From NCBI GenBank assembly GCA_030562195.1, contig CM060199.1:20666338-20730337 (forward strand): 64,000 nucleotides of DNA. Direction: 5' to 3'. The notes below the pieces were generated by a model. That model worked only from the letters and a program-made list of their open reading frames with translations. It was not told the DNA's origin and did not search any database. Positions 22,052-34,963 of the stretch are shown here, in pieces. How positions within the stretch are numbered: the first letter of the stretch is position 1; the number at the start of each line of letters is the position of its first letter. The stretch is from Nipponacmea schrenckii (taxonomy: Eukaryota > Mollusca > Gastropoda > Lottiidae). The position numbers and the translations under genes are program-made.

Positions 22052-24099
22052 GTAACCATTATCCAGGGCGGTGATTTGGCAGTATTAACTAATCTTTGTC
22101 AACTCGTAGTTCATAATAACTGTATATTGTGGAGAGTTTGATATGTTTTAACTGTATTACCCGAGGATAGACTGTCGCTAACACAGTGATTGATAGATCA
22201 GTTTTTGTGGTAATTAATGAGATGACACCTTGTTTTAAAGCCTGCAGTTTATATCACGGTGAATCGAAGTCTTTGTGTCTAATTCAAACATCGGATACAA
22301 TAATTACTGTTTACGTTTGAAGATTTACAGATTGGTCTAAGTTGCATATACGGTCGTAGGCCAACAGTGTGGTAATTTACGTCTTGGCACAATCGTTTTT
22401 CATAATTAATAATAAAATGATGTATGCCCAGTATAGTGTGTTTCTCAATATCTAAGGCCCAAAATCATTACCTTCAAATGACAAAGTGAAACTTTCATTT
22501 ATTGTGTATTTACTCCAAACATTTTCGCTGAAGTAGTTAAAAGCGTTCAAAATTTCCAATAAACGTAGCAACGAAATACTGCTAAAGAATATTATATAAT
22601 GCACCGACATATTGAAGTAATAATTGTGAGTACTGGAACTCCTCTCGTCTGAAAAAAATCGTTATTATGAAGGAAATATCATCTTTGCCAATTGTGATTT
22701 CTTTGTAACAATAAGCTCTTAGACAATTACAAAAGAGAATTGCAAAATACATTAATAAATGATTGTCTAACTTCAGTAAGACAGTAAGGCATAAATAAGT
22801 CGATTATCTGAAGATCACATAGCGTGATCACACGTTAGGTTCTTCTTTAATATTTCTTAATACAAATTACATAAAAAATATATATATATTTTCACAGATA
22901 AATTACAGCCTTATACATCAATTGAAGCGTAATACAAAAACAATTATTCAATTAGTTTTACACTTAAACAAATAATCTAGGCCTACTGCTTTGAGAAAAA
23001 AATGAAAAATGAAAAATATAACTGCATAAGTGAAATGAAACGCACAATTGCTTCCTTTATTAAAGAGAAATAAAAATAAAACTAGTTTCGATAACTCTTT
23101 ATCATTTACAGACAACAACCGACCTAAATCAATATAAAGAAACCAGGTTTATATAATAATCATTTTTAATAGGCTATGTTCATTCATTCTATTGTCCTGA
23201 CACGTAATAAAATGTACATATAGCCTTTCATTCGATCGTTTTAATCTCCCATTTGAACGACAGAACTTTCAGTCTTAATTTCTAGGTTAACTTGGTATAC
23301 GTTGAGGCATTAATCTTTCTCAAATTAACCATACCTATTTAATGCTTGGGTCGATCAAATTGTTAGTGAAAATTACTTAATGTTATCACACGCCTACCAA
23401 GATTAGAACCCACGAAAACCATTAATTGTACATTACGTCACGTAGCATATGGCGTCCTTTAAAAATACTCTAACTGACTGTGCTATAGAATCTCACTAAG
23501 TATAATATTATTGATATTAAAATAGATGTTTGCATTCCGTATTTCTGTTGTTTTTCGGGATTTTAAAATGTATATATGAGGTGACGACGTATTTATCGAA
23601 ACCTTTCATAACTTTATACCATGTTTGTAAAAGACAGTAGGTTAATCAATAATAATATTGGCTAATTTAGACGATTTGGAACGTTAAATATTATTAAATA
23701 GTTTGAGAAAAAAGGTGTGAAATGATGATATATTTACACGGAAGCGACGTTAGACTCAACCTAATTAGTCAAAGTCAAGATAAATATCTACCCAATCGCG
23801 TTATCAACTTCGTCCCTGGAGGGTTGTTTTGTTCAAACCATGCATATACCCCCATTCTGTACAAATACACGTGTGTCCGTCCAATCTTTTCTCAACAACT
23901 GTAAAACCGGCATAATATCGAGTCTCAAGATAACACCGAAAACCGTGTTCGATCTTCCGTTTCTGAGCTACCTGGACAACACAAGGCAAACTGAATTTAA
24001 ATATATTATTATTGTAGCACTCAATTTTTCAATCGGGATCAAGAAGATTGGTACCTAAGAGTTTCGTAGCAATAAAATTATGAAACCATAATCCAGGAA

Positions 24100-24205
24100 A
24101 GATATGAATGCCGAGAGGTTTGGCCAAGCACCAGCTGGTAGAAAGGACCACTCTCACGACAGACTTGTGAACCTAAGTTGTTATCCGTGTAAAATAAAGT
24201 TTTTT
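24100..24205 (+). repeat. Dispersed repeat family B, copy 2
   Basis: Same core as 11110-11225, ~85% alike by eye, ending GTGTAAAATAAAG plus a T tract. A shorter stretch GCCGAGAGGTT occurs inverted near 42640. Confidence 0.6.
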
Positions 24206-25694
24206 TTTCTTTGTCTGAAATAGCAATAAATTTAATTTAAAAGTCAACACATCATCTTAAAAACACAAAAAATTTACTTTTCTCTAAAGAACTTCATTTA
24301 AAATACAGATCTCCTTTGACGTTGACGGACCATTAAACGACATATTTGTATTTGCAAGTGGCCACGATTCCAATATTGACATGAATAATAAAATTCAAAA
24401 ATTGGACTTTTGGTCCTTTGCCATTGAAATTTGAACTGCTTCTGTTTTAAATGCTTCTGTTTCAATAAGCATGACATCACTACATAACAGAGAAAAAATG
24501 AGATAGTGAGCATCGATAGAAGATTTATTCTTCAGTAATAATATGGAATGGTCGACTTGGATAAAATTAGAATTATTATCTAATCAAGTTTCGATCATTA
24601 CCTATATTAGAGACGCATTCCGATAGCCTAATCAGAAATAAACCTTATATGCACACAAAATGTTCTTTATAGTCTAACTAATACTAAACTCATTAATTTG
24701 ATACCGCGCAGTGATAAAAACCTCAAATTCTGTCATCTTTACAAATAAATGGCCAACGAGTCTTGATGTGCGTAATTTGAACGAAGATTGTTTAGTGTGA
24801 ACATTTTAAGACACGAAAATTAATTGTTAAGAAAGGCATTAGCATCTTTTGTCATTGTTGTCTTTTGTTGTGATCAAGTAATAACTCTATTGTTTCTAAT
24901 AAGAGAAACCGACGACAGATCACGAAAAAATCGAGCGATCTTTTGTGTGAACATCATTTGCCAACTAATCTTTAACCTTGTCATAATGATGTTAAAACAA
25001 GTTAATTTTGGTTAAAATGTGGTTTCCTAATCCAAAAACCACCCTCCATGTCTCGAACTGACTTCTCGTAATGTGAAAATAAATATACAAGAGCTTTAGC
25101 CATTCATTTTTGACGTATTTAGTATGTAGTATATAAATAAACCTATCATCATAATTGACCCTTATTCAGATATTTCAAGAGTCAAAAAGATTTACAATAT
25201 AGTCTAAATTCTATGATTCGCATTTTGCCATTTCGTGATTTGCCTTTTAAATGTCACGGTCGTTTAGTTCGATTTTTTTTTTGTAGAACGTCTAAAGATA
25301 AAACTGGATTGTGATACTGAGTAAAATTGCTCCAAAACAAGCAATCCAGAAAAGTGTGCACAACTTCATCGTATATGGACTCGGGGTTCAGTATTATACA
25401 AGCTATGTGCTGAAAGATTTTTTGTAGCAAGCTATATAGGCGAAAAAGAAGCCTTGTCAGACTTTTGTTCCATTCTTCACTTATACAACATATCAGGCTT
25501 GCTAAATTTTCTACAGATATAGGGTTATCATTCATTTATTGGCTTAAATAACAATTGTAGATAAACGTATATGTATATGGACAGCTATAAGATTTTTGGA
25601 CATCGTACTATGTATTCCACTTTTTAGAGATCGTTTCAACACGAATGGGTCATGTAACCATCACACTACTTATAGCAGTAGTTTAAAATAAAAT

Positions 25695-25890
25695 GAATGG
25701 AATGAAGTATTACGACCTACTCTTTTTCTTATAGGTTAACGGGCGACGCCATGCAGTGCTCAATGAGGGAAATATAGCCAGGACAGCGGGAGAAGCCTAC
25801 TATTTTTGCGATGTCAAACTGTCGAAGAATCTTTAAACGTCCTGTAGCACACAGAGCCTCGGTTTACTTTTCCATCCCAACGACTAGACA
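25695..25890 (+). repeat. Dispersed repeat family A, copy 3
   Basis: TATTACGACCTACTCTTTTT, GCCATGCAGTGCTCAATGAG and GTCCTGTAGCACACAGAGCC align with copy 2, followed by TTCCATCCCAACGACTAGAC. Confidence 0.6.
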
Positions 25891-26014
25891 CTTAGTAGTA
25901 CGATCGTGAAATAATACTTCTTACAAGAGTCTACTTACTGTAAACATGCCTATAATTTAGTGAAGGCGGTATTTTCAAAAAAACACACCTATAACTAAAT
26001 CTATCAGATGAGCG

Positions 26015-26180
26015 ATTTTACACGAATGAAGGATATTTAAGTGATCTTTGGTGTTTGAAATAGGGGTTGAACTTCAATAGTAAACAGTTCAAAATCTAGC
26101 ATAATTTCCGCAGTGATCTTCCTATCCGAGATGCCGTCATCGATTTAGTCAACTCGGTCAGGATATAGGCCATAGCAAGC
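26015..26180 (-). repeat. Dispersed repeat family C, copy 1
   Basis: On the minus strand: TATGGCCTATATCCTGACCG, AGTTGACTAAATCG.TGACGG and CATCTCGGATAGGAAGATCA CTGCGG, then CACTTAAAT and GTGTAAAATCGC. Matches 36055-36225 on the plus strand. Confidence 0.7.
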
Positions 26181-26649
26181 ATACTAATAAGACAAATTGA
26201 AAAGTCTCATTAATAATTCATTTAATAATATTATGGATCTAAAGTCAAACATATTTTCCAGAATAATAATAAAAACGAAAGAGTGACATTATTGTAGTCT
26301 GATTAAGTCTAATAATTTATTTGAGTTGCCTCCCTTTATCTATGGCTATGATTGATTTTTTTTTTCAAAAAATAATATTTAAACATTAAGAGGTGTAGGC
26401 CTAACTTTGGAATCAAGGAGTTTCAACATACTGGTTAATTGTGCCTGTGTAGAACCATAGAACGGCCACCTATGCGCTAGAAAATCAATCTGTTGATTGT
26501 AAGAAACCCCGTTGGCTTATTATAACAAAGTAAGCAGTGAGTAAAATGGTATCTTCATATCTTCGTTTGGTACAAAAGACACTTGAGTGACTTACGATTA
26601 AAAGGACAGCAATTTTATGACTCTTGTAAATATGGGGGTATCATTGTCC

Positions 26650-27640
26650 AAATATCGAAAGTTATTCACCTAAATTTCACCTAGGATGAAATTAAAGTGT
26701 TTATTTCTAAATTTACCTGAATTATCACCCAAGTTTTCACCTAGGTTAATATTAAAAGTTTTCGTTTCCAAATAACAAGAATTATCACCTTAGTTTTCAT
26801 CTAGGTTAAAATTGAAAGTTTTAGTTTCCAAATACCAGGAATTATCACCTAAGATTTCACCCAGGTTAAAATCAAAAGTTTTCGTTTCCAAATAACATGA
26901 ATTATCACCCAAGATTTCACCTAGGTTAAAATTAAAAGTTTTCGTTTCCAAATAACAAGAATTATCACCTTAGTTTTCATCTAGGTTAAAATTGAATGTT
27001 TTAGTTTCCAAATAACAGGAATTATCACCTAAGATTTCACCCAGGTTAAAATCAAAAGTTTTCGATTCCAAATAAAAAGAATTATCACCTTAGTTTTCAT
27101 CTAGGTTAAAATTGAAAGTTTTCGCTTCCAAAGAACAGGAATTATCACCCAAGTTTTCATCTAGGTTAAAATTGAAAGTTTTCATTTCCAAATAACAGGA
27201 ATTATCACCTAAGATTTCACCTAGGTTAAAATTAAAAGTTTTCGTTTACAAATAACAGGAATTATCACCCAACTCACCTTGGTGGAAATTAAAGTTTTCA
27301 TTTTCAAAGAACAGGAATTATCTCCCAAGTTTTCAGCTAGGTTGAATTTAAATTTTCTTTTACAAATAACAGGAATTATCACCCAATTCACCTTGGTGGA
27401 AGTTTTAAGTTTTCATTTCCAAAGAACAGGTATTTTCACCTAAGTTTTCACCTAGGTTGAAATTTTAAGTTTTCATTTCCAAATAACGAAAATTATCACC
27501 TAGGTTTTCACCAGCTAGGTTAAAATTTAAGTTTTCATTCCCAATTAACAGAAATTAGCACCTAAGTTTTCACCTTGGTAGAAATTTAAGTTTTCATTTC
27601 CAAATAACAGATTTGCACCAAAGTTTTTAATTCAAATTAA
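26650..27640. repeat. 60-bp satellite, ~16 copies
   Basis: Unit ATTATCACCTAAGATTTCAC / CTAGGTTAAAATTGAAAGTT / TTCGTTTCCAAATAACAGGA. The period is exactly 60 from ~26700 to ~27260, then 55-60 in more diverged copies. Alternating variants (CTTAGTTTTCAT against CTAAGATTTCAC) hint at a 120-bp higher-order repeat. Confidence 0.95.
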
Positions 27641-27644
27641 AACA

Positions 27645-28645
27645 AGGGAAATATTTTTTTTATGAGAGCCACCATAGTCTACTTTACAATTAATACTGCA
27701 ACCTAGTAAAATATACTTTTTAGTGTAAGAGTAAAAGTTCTTGTTCTAATATCGGCCAGTCCAATAGCCAAGTTATTTATGATGGGTTTATTGAATGACT
27801 CGTGGTTACCCCACGCAACAGCCGAAGGTTATACAAACTTGGACAATTACTGGAAAGCTAGTGAGAAGTCGTGTCTCCAATTTACTATGTATATTATATT
27901 ATCTCTTAAAGATCATCGTTGATTGCTTACAATCCATTTCTGATGAGAGATGTACTTGTACTTAATATATTGGTAGAGGCAAAATGCGGCGACGCCAAAT
28001 GAGCGAGGATAATATTATTTCTAGTACTGATTGGAAATGTTGCAGTCACATTAACTAGCTTTCATCTCCCCCTAGTTTATGGCGTTATCTTAGTAATAGC
28101 CTGCTCTCCTCACTGACCCTTTCTTTTCTAACTATTGATTGATTCGGGTCAAACAAACATCAATGACGTCACGATATTTCGAACACGGATATCAATACGT
28201 CATTGATTTATGCTTTCTTTCACATATAATTTCCAGTAATGCTGCAATAGCTTTGTACATAAAAAAAAATTAGAAAGCTGATTTTGCTATTCATTATATG
28301 ATAAAAAGATAAAATCGGAAATCTTTCAGTTCTAAAAGAACCCAACTAGAAAAATCAGTCACTGGAAAAGAAAACTAGCCCTATTCATATCAATAAATCT
28401 CTCAAATTGAAATCAATAAACCCTTAACTGAAAAGTATTAAATATTAAAAAATTACGGTAAATTGCATAGAATTCTCAATCCAATAAATATATGATTGCG
28501 GATATGTCTATTACATGTAAAACACTTGCTGTGAAATTTGGCTTGTGGCTAAGTAGAATAATTTTTATTCGAATCACCGCTTTGAAATCGTGAGCTTTCA
28601 CTCTACTACCTCTATATATCTAGTTTTTCGCAATATACGTTTTTC
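27645..28645. other. Gene-free stretch
   Basis: AT-rich, no exon, repeat or RNA gene recognised. Confidence 0.4.
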
Positions 28646-28649
28646 TCGC

Positions 28650-28750
28650 AGAAGTAGGTTGGTTGATGACAAGTTAACGTTCCCTTCCAGCTAATGCTGA
28701 TATCGCAAACTAGGTAGTTATTGATAGTTGGATTGGTTCAAATTAAATTA
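28650..28750 (+). repeat. Dispersed repeat family D, copy 2
   Basis: TTGATGACAAGTTAACGTTC, CAGCTAATGCTGATATCGCA and AGTTGGATTGGTTCAA align with 13576-13700. Confidence 0.5.
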
Positions 28751-29421
28751 GATGATTCTTTTTTGTTGGTTTGGTTGTTGATAATCATTGAGATCTGGTC
28801 GGGTCAAATGGCGGTGAAACTCGGCCCTAGATGGTGTGATGTGAGTTACTGCATTGAAACTTATAATCGTTGAGGTTGAGTAGGGTGTAGTTAAAAACTT
28901 TGAGAAACTTAGCCTATGTATTCGAGACAGATTTGGTATATAGTTGGTAGACATGTTCCATCATCGTGTTCCACTGCTCCGTGGATGGCGCCAAAACATT
29001 CTGTATGGAGTATGCTTTGCCATGGATTTCCGGGTAGTTTGTCAGTGACTTACGGGCGGGTTTCTGTTCAGAGCACTGAATGAAGACATTTCACAGTGAA
29101 ACTTAATGGCATTGAACTTGTGGTTTCGTAGTCTGTGGTCGCGTAGTTCGTCGTTGGTGAGAAATCCGGTTAACAATTTGCAAATAGTTACAGATGGATG
29201 GTTTGGTTTGGTTTGGTATCCTCGGATCAATCTGGTATCTAGCGGTGTTGAGATTCCGAAGCATGTCAATCCATCTCTGGTTGATCCTAGAAACACCATA
29301 CTGCAGAACTCCTAATGGAGTATTCTACAGGTTCGATGTCCTTCATATTCAAACTTTCCTTTGCACAACGGTCTGCTTGATCGTTACCAGGAAAAGACAC
29401 ATTTGACGGGACCCATACTAG
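28650..29421 (-). pseudogene. Remnant of a non-LTR retrotransposon (RNase H end)
   Basis: From 29421 leftwards a 44-codon frame reads LVWVPSNVSFPGNDQADRCA KESL, the W-V-P-S-H-V-G-I-x-G-N-E-x-A-D-x-L-A-K block of RNase H domains in Jockey/R1-type non-LTR elements, with the usual His replaced by Asn. It stops at 29287-29289 and downstream frames are broken. The 28650-28750 end matches 13576-13700 (family D), possibly a truncated copy of the same element's 3' part (inference). Confidence 0.55.
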
Positions 29422-29742
29422 TTAAAGTTTTTGGTAGTTGTTGGTTTGGTAGTTGTAAACATTGCAGAAGTAACGGGGTAGCACATTTTGTATCAACATG
29501 CACATACCGTACGCCCACCGTCAGCCCAGAGACCCGTAAGAGCAATATTTTGACTCAAAAGAAAATGTTTTTTCAATACTACTTCCACAAAACAGGAATT
29601 CATACATAGCTATATTATCAAATTTGAAAATAGAATCTTTAGGAAATATGAGTCAATCAAATGAAATTTTTTCGTTATAGACGAACTGTAGTTGGGGTAA
29701 CAAGACCATGTCAAAACCGATATTCGGTAGGGAGAAGGTGTA

Positions 29743-29915
29743 TTAAGCTCCAGTCCCACTTGCCTGGAATGAGGCTACGAATTAACTAGCGCTGTTACTT
29801 TTTGGCTCATCCGTGTCTTGTCTAGGTATATCTGATTTCAAAGGGTGGTCCGGAATATACCGGAGTAGCCTAATTTGTCCCAGCTGAATTCCGGGCATGT
29901 GGGACTGAAGCTTTA
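29743..29915. mobile_element. ~165-bp MITE-like inverted repeat with TTA flanks
   Basis: AGCTCCAGTCCCACTTGCC (from 29746) pairs with GGGCATGTGGGACTGAAGCT (to 29912), three mismatches in 22. TTA lies on both outer sides, fitting the 3-bp target duplication of PIF/Harbinger elements. Internal arms also pair weakly (GAGGCTACGAATTA with GAGTAGCCTAATTT is direct rather than inverted). Confidence 0.55.
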
Positions 29916-29919
29916 GGTA

Positions 29920-31534
29920 CGACGGATCGCTCTTTAGAGACACCCTTTAAGAATGGGGTACAATTCAATTTTATTGGTTGATAGTTCTGCTCGAACCTCT
30001 AACGTTCCTTCTGTACAGTACACGGGACGTACCTTATGCCTTGTATGTGGGTAATTAACTAATTAAAGACGTATTGTGAGTAGCTAATTTTACTGGTACG
30101 GGTGCACGTTTAATATATTTTATTTCCCCAGGAAAGCCATATATTAGACAGACAAGTGGTAAACATGATAAATCAACAACTTTCTTAAACTTGTAATATC
30201 ATAATTAACTAGAAAGTCTTTTCATCTCGTTTGTCTTTGACCAAACCAACGTGCCTTGGTGTCCGCGACTTGACCACGATAATGAACGGACCAGGTTATT
30301 AGTATTAATAGTAATTATTGAAAAGTAGATTAGTACCTGAGATTAACCACTTTTATCTTGTTCTATGAAGGTTCTAATGAATTACCACGGTGGATAATAA
30401 ACGAGGTTGTCTGTGGTTTTATTAAGGAACGTGAGATAGCCTGTCTAAAATTCTTCTTAAAATTAGTTAAGCAATCAATCAAAGAGAATGTGTTTGGAGA
30501 CAATACATGCTGGTACTCTTAGTTCCCGAGTTAGTCACACCATATCTATATCATTTCCTCATCTCTTCTTTCAATTTACTCAACTATCTTAATGGCCGGT
30601 ATCATGTCTTCAAGGTGTTCTCGAGAAACATAATTAGAGGATTTATTTCAGATGTACATTCTACCTTAATCTGAGGAACATAAATAGAGGACTTATTTAA
30701 AAAGTACATTCTACCTTAATCTGTTGTCAAGAACCCGTCTAATTTACGAACCGTGATGCTTTTGATCTTATGATACAAATCAGGGTTGTGTTATCCCAGA
30801 TTTTACTAGGCGTCATTTTTAAGCGATTTATAAGGTGTGCCGTGAGAAATTGCTCGAGAAAAATAATGCGGCTTCGTATGTATATTGTTTATTTGGATAG
30901 CATGGTCATTGTTGTGGCCTTGGTTATTGGTTTCATGCACTGATACTTCCAAAAGAAGTAGGTCTTCGAGACGTTTAAGGGATGAAATTATCTAGTGCAC
31001 GATTTGCAGACAATTATGTCTTTACTTATTGTTCTTTAAGTACAATGTAATTAATCAATTTCTCGAGTTTTGATATTGATATGGCATGTTCCACGTTGTT
31101 GGGAAGTGGTGGTAAATGTTCTTATCGGCGATCCCGAATGACAATATTGCATGTATTCAACTGCTCGTTTATAATTAAAATGAATTTATTATATAGAATA
31201 CCAAACAGCAATTAGTCAAGGCTCTGCAGCGTCATCAGTATCGTGTTTTGACCTCAACCCAACGTTATTATCATAGACAGGACAAATAATTAATAGACCA
31301 TCGGGCATAATTTTTGCCAGAGATCTTCAATATTTCATGACCATGAAAATTTTGAACTTGTCAAACTGAAAGTAGACCACTACCAGGTCCACTTTAACTT
31401 GGAGTAGGTAAAAATAAGACAACAAAACCATTATTTTTACAAATATCCTAAAAAATCTCTCATTATCTCCCAAATTCTGGAGGAAAGTGCAATTTCAGAT
31501 ATCAAATTCCAAAATTATAAAACAAATGAGCATA

Positions 31535-31567
<33 letters not shown>

Positions 31568-32050
31568 CTAAAAATCTATTGAGAGGATGAAAAGGGATCT
31601 CTATAAATCCGTAAGTATTTTTTTCTGGCCTACATTTCTCATTTTCATCTCCATTATCTGTCTGTTCACAATGAAATAGAATTATTTGTAGAATCTCTCT
31701 AATGGAGCAGTTGATTTATAATCTTATATACTTCCTGATACTCAAATTGCAGAAAGTTTTAAGGCAATTGTAAGGAAGTTTTTCTATAGGTTCCCGCATT
31801 AATGTGACTAAATGTAATGTAACTCAATAGGAAATGACGCATGTAATTTCAACTTAGAACTGTCTATACTAATATTATTATGCTTTAACAAAACTTTCAT
31901 AAATACATCTTGACAATTTATTCGCCGTAAAATATTACGAATTAAATAGACACTGACCAAGACTGATATCATTTAAACACCAACCACGATATCGAACCTG
32001 TTAGTCACAACAACACTGTATGAAGGGGAGGGGGGAGGGGAGGTGGTATG
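29920..32050. other. Gene-free stretch
   Basis: No exon recognised. Contains a 30-base A run (31536-31565) that may be a retroposon tail or simple slippage, and a G-rich tract at 32026-32045. Confidence 0.4.
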
Positions 32051-32054
32051 TGCG

Positions 32055-33195
32055 TTGTACGGTAACTGATTGTCGATACAGTAGAAAACAGATGAAGCGA
32101 AAAAACGATGTCCGGTGTAAGTTGTGAGATGATCAATACAGTAGAAAACAAATGAAGCGAATAAAAGAGGTCATGTGTACGTTTTGGGATGATCAATTCA
32201 GTAGAAAACAAATGAATCGAATATACGAGGTCCAGTGTAAGTTATGGGATGATCAGTACAGTAGAAAACAGATGAATCGAATATACGAGGTCCGATGTAA
32301 GTTATGGGATGATCAGTACAGTAGAAAACAGATGAATCGAATATACGAGGTCCAGTGTAAGTTATGGGATGACAGTAAGGTAGAAAACGGATGAAGCGAA
32401 TATACGAGATCAGATGTAAGTTATGGGATGACAGTACAGTAGAAAACAGATGAATCGAATATACGAGGTCCGATGTAAGTTATGGGATGATCAGTACAGT
32501 AGAAAACGGATGAAGCGAATATACGAGATCAGATGTAAGATGTGGGATGATAGTACAGTAGAAAACAGATGAAGCGAATATACGATGTCCGGTGTAAGTT
32601 GTGGGATGACAGTACAGTAGAAAACAGATGAAGCGAATATACGAGGTCCGATGTAAGTTGTGGGATGATCAGTACAGTAGAAAACAGATGAATCGAATAT
32701 ACGAGGTCCAGTGTAAGTTATGGGATGACAGTAAGGTAGAAAACGGATGAAGCGAATATACGAGATCAGATGTAAGTTATGGGATGACAGTACAGTAGAA
32801 AACGGATGAAGCGAATATACGAGATCAGATGTAAGATGTGGGATGACAGTACAGTAGAAAACAGATGAAGCGAATATACGATGTCCGGTGTAAGTTGTGG
32901 GATGATCAATACAGTAGAAAACGGATGAAGCGAATATACGAGGTCCGGTGTAAGTTGTGGGATGATCAGTACAGTAGAAAACGGATGAAGCGAATACACG
33001 AGGTCCGGTGTAAGTTGTGGGATGATCAGTACAGTAGAAAACGGATGAAAGCGAATATACAAGGTCCAGTGTAATTTGTCGAATGATCAGTACAGTAGAA
33101 AACGGGTAAGTTGTGGGATGATCAATACAATTGAAAACAGATGAAGTGAATATACGAGATCCGGTGTAACTTGTGGTATGTTCAGTATAGTAAGG
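32055..33195. repeat. 60-bp satellite, ~19 copies
   Basis: Unit CAGTACAGTAGAAAACAGAT / GAAGCGAATATACGAGGTCC / GGTGTAAGTTGTGGGATGAT, 58-60 bp. GATCAG and GACAG length variants alternate. Open frames on both strands follow from the period and are not genes. Confidence 0.95.
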
Positions 33196-33199
33196 TGTT

Positions 33200-34600
33200 G
33201 TCGAACATATTTTTCATAGTGCTATTAAACAAAAGAAGAAAACAAAGATAAGAAGGCGGATAATTATTGAACAAAAACTAAAACCAATATCGCTAATCAA
33301 AAACATTTATTCTACATCTATAATTGAGATTCAGGAAATCTATTCTTTGTAACCGATTATTAAATACTTCACAATATGCGCTTTATAAATGAACAAACAT
33401 GACAAACTGTTGATTCATGGAGTAATGTACTTCTAACACATTACTACTGTCTGAAACTAAGCAACATATCAAAGGTTTTACTGATATAATTTCATTTCAT
33501 ATAAATCAATATTTTAATATTTGGAAATCAAATTCTCTTCAATAAAAACCACCCGATATTTACGCAAGAGATTCTCTAAGAATGTAAACAAATTCCACAC
33601 TAAAATGTAGAATTTATATCGATGAGCACCCGTGCAGAATAAAGAAATAGCAAAACTGGCATCAAAATGCCAAATTACTAGTCAAAATCTAATATATTAA
33701 GTAAAGCGTGGCTTACTGACTGACGAACGAATATCGATAAATAATTACCCCTATGACCCCAGCGAGAGACTAACGACTGATAATAAGAGATGATGGGTCC
33801 ACACCGTCAAATAGATCAATGTCTTTCAAAGAGTAATGGGAGTTAAATCACCATATCGTATTTAACTATCTGAATTAATATTAGAACGACCTTCCGCTGA
33901 CCGCCTATCTAGGTGTAACAAAATTAACAATTTCAAACACCAAATTGAATTTCTGGCTGTTATCTGTTCTTTTATTCATTGGAATCAAGAACATGATTTC
34001 CATATATAGCATTGAAATTTGATTCCGAACTCGTTTAATAATAAACAAACCGCAATGAATCTGGTAAATTTTTTTGTATAACAAAGGACCTACATATGAC
34101 GATGTAGTTCAAATCAATTAGCGTTAAAGGTCCATGTATCAAAAATTTACCCCATTAAAATAATATTACGAGAACTTTTTTATACCTACAGAGTACATGC
34201 TGAAGACTTATTATCAAAAATTTCCGCCGAAAATTCATAGTTCCTTTGTGTTCTGTACTTTTTAAAGGGGAACTATTTACTTTAAGTAAATATCACAGTG
34301 CGTAAGCACACTGGGTGAGGTCAAATCTCGTGTTTGTGTCCAACATTATTTTGCAGTCCCGATACTCGAGTACATGTATTATAACCCCACCTTAACCGCG
34401 TATCACTAACACGGAACACTAATTTCAGATTTGACCTCACCCACTGTTTATATGCGTATCTGTTCGGTCAAATAATCGACCACAGCCAATTGAAATTATC
34501 GTAAAGCATCACATGATCAGCAGAGAATACGCAAGAAATATGGCACCCTTCACAGGCAATTTGATAAGTACGTAAAAACGTAAAAAAATGTCCCAAATGA
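33200..34600. other. Gene-free stretch
   Basis: AT-rich; no exon recognised. AAATCTCGTGTTTGTGTCC and GATTTGACCTCACCCA (34300-34445) form a loose inverted pair GGTGAGGTCAAATC/GATTTGACCTCACC around a ~110-bp centre, MITE-like. Confidence 0.4.
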
Positions 34601-34602
34601 GT

Positions 34603-34641
34603 TATTTGCGGGTATCCTGTCAAGCAGCTATCTTTAAAAAA
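34603..34641 (+). repeat. 39-bp direct repeat, copy 1
   Basis: TATTTGCGGGTATCCTGTCA AGCAGCTATC plus TTTAAAAAA, identical to 34789-34827. Confidence 0.9.
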
Positions 34642-34788
34642 TCCCTTCTACAATAGCTGATCATATATAGTCTGGATGACAAGATATCCTCTCCTTGAAC
34701 CACTGTTCGATTTAACTCAATGCAACTGTAGACAGGTCCAACAGTGGACGATGTGTTTTAAATTGGCAAGTCCGGTTATGTGCATAAG

Positions 34789-34827
34789 TATTTGCGGGTA
34801 TCCTGTCAAGCAGCTATCTTTAAAAAA
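34789..34827 (+). repeat. 39-bp direct repeat, copy 2
   Basis: Identical to 34603-34641, 186 bases away, just left of the Tc1-like remnant. Could mark a local duplication or flanks of an insertion. Confidence 0.9.
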
Positions 34828-34963
34828 ATCGGATTGGTGTTTGCTTTTCACAAATCTGAACTAAAAATTCATTTCAATCAAATCTGTACAATCAATATGA
34901 ACATTTAGAGCACTGATCACAGAAACACCGGGAAATGTTCACCTTGAGCATTAATATATTATA

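Larger units (their letters stand above)
22052..26010. other. Intergenic stretch without a recognised gene
   Basis: Apart from repeat copies A and B listed separately I see no supported exon. A 93-codon minus frame at 25254-25535 and a 61-codon minus frame at 23804-23989 were examined and not recognised. The latter lies in a locally GC-richer segment (23720-23990) containing GGTAGCTCAGAAACGG on the minus strand, vaguely A-box-like, so an old SINE is possible. Confidence 0.4.

Noticed and set aside
23800..23990. tRNA- or SINE-like stretch (GGTAGCTCAG on minus)
   Set aside because: No cloverleaf or B box could be formed by eye; left as a note only.
25254..25535. 93-codon minus frame, helical-looking
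   Set aside because: Not recognised; a frame of this length is expected several times by chance in 64 kb of such sequence.
26650..27640. CRISPR-like regular array
   Set aside because: No unique spacers; whole 60-bp units repeat, so it is a satellite, and the genome is eukaryotic.
32005..33074. Open frames in the second 60-bp satellite
   Set aside because: Pure consequence of the repeat period.
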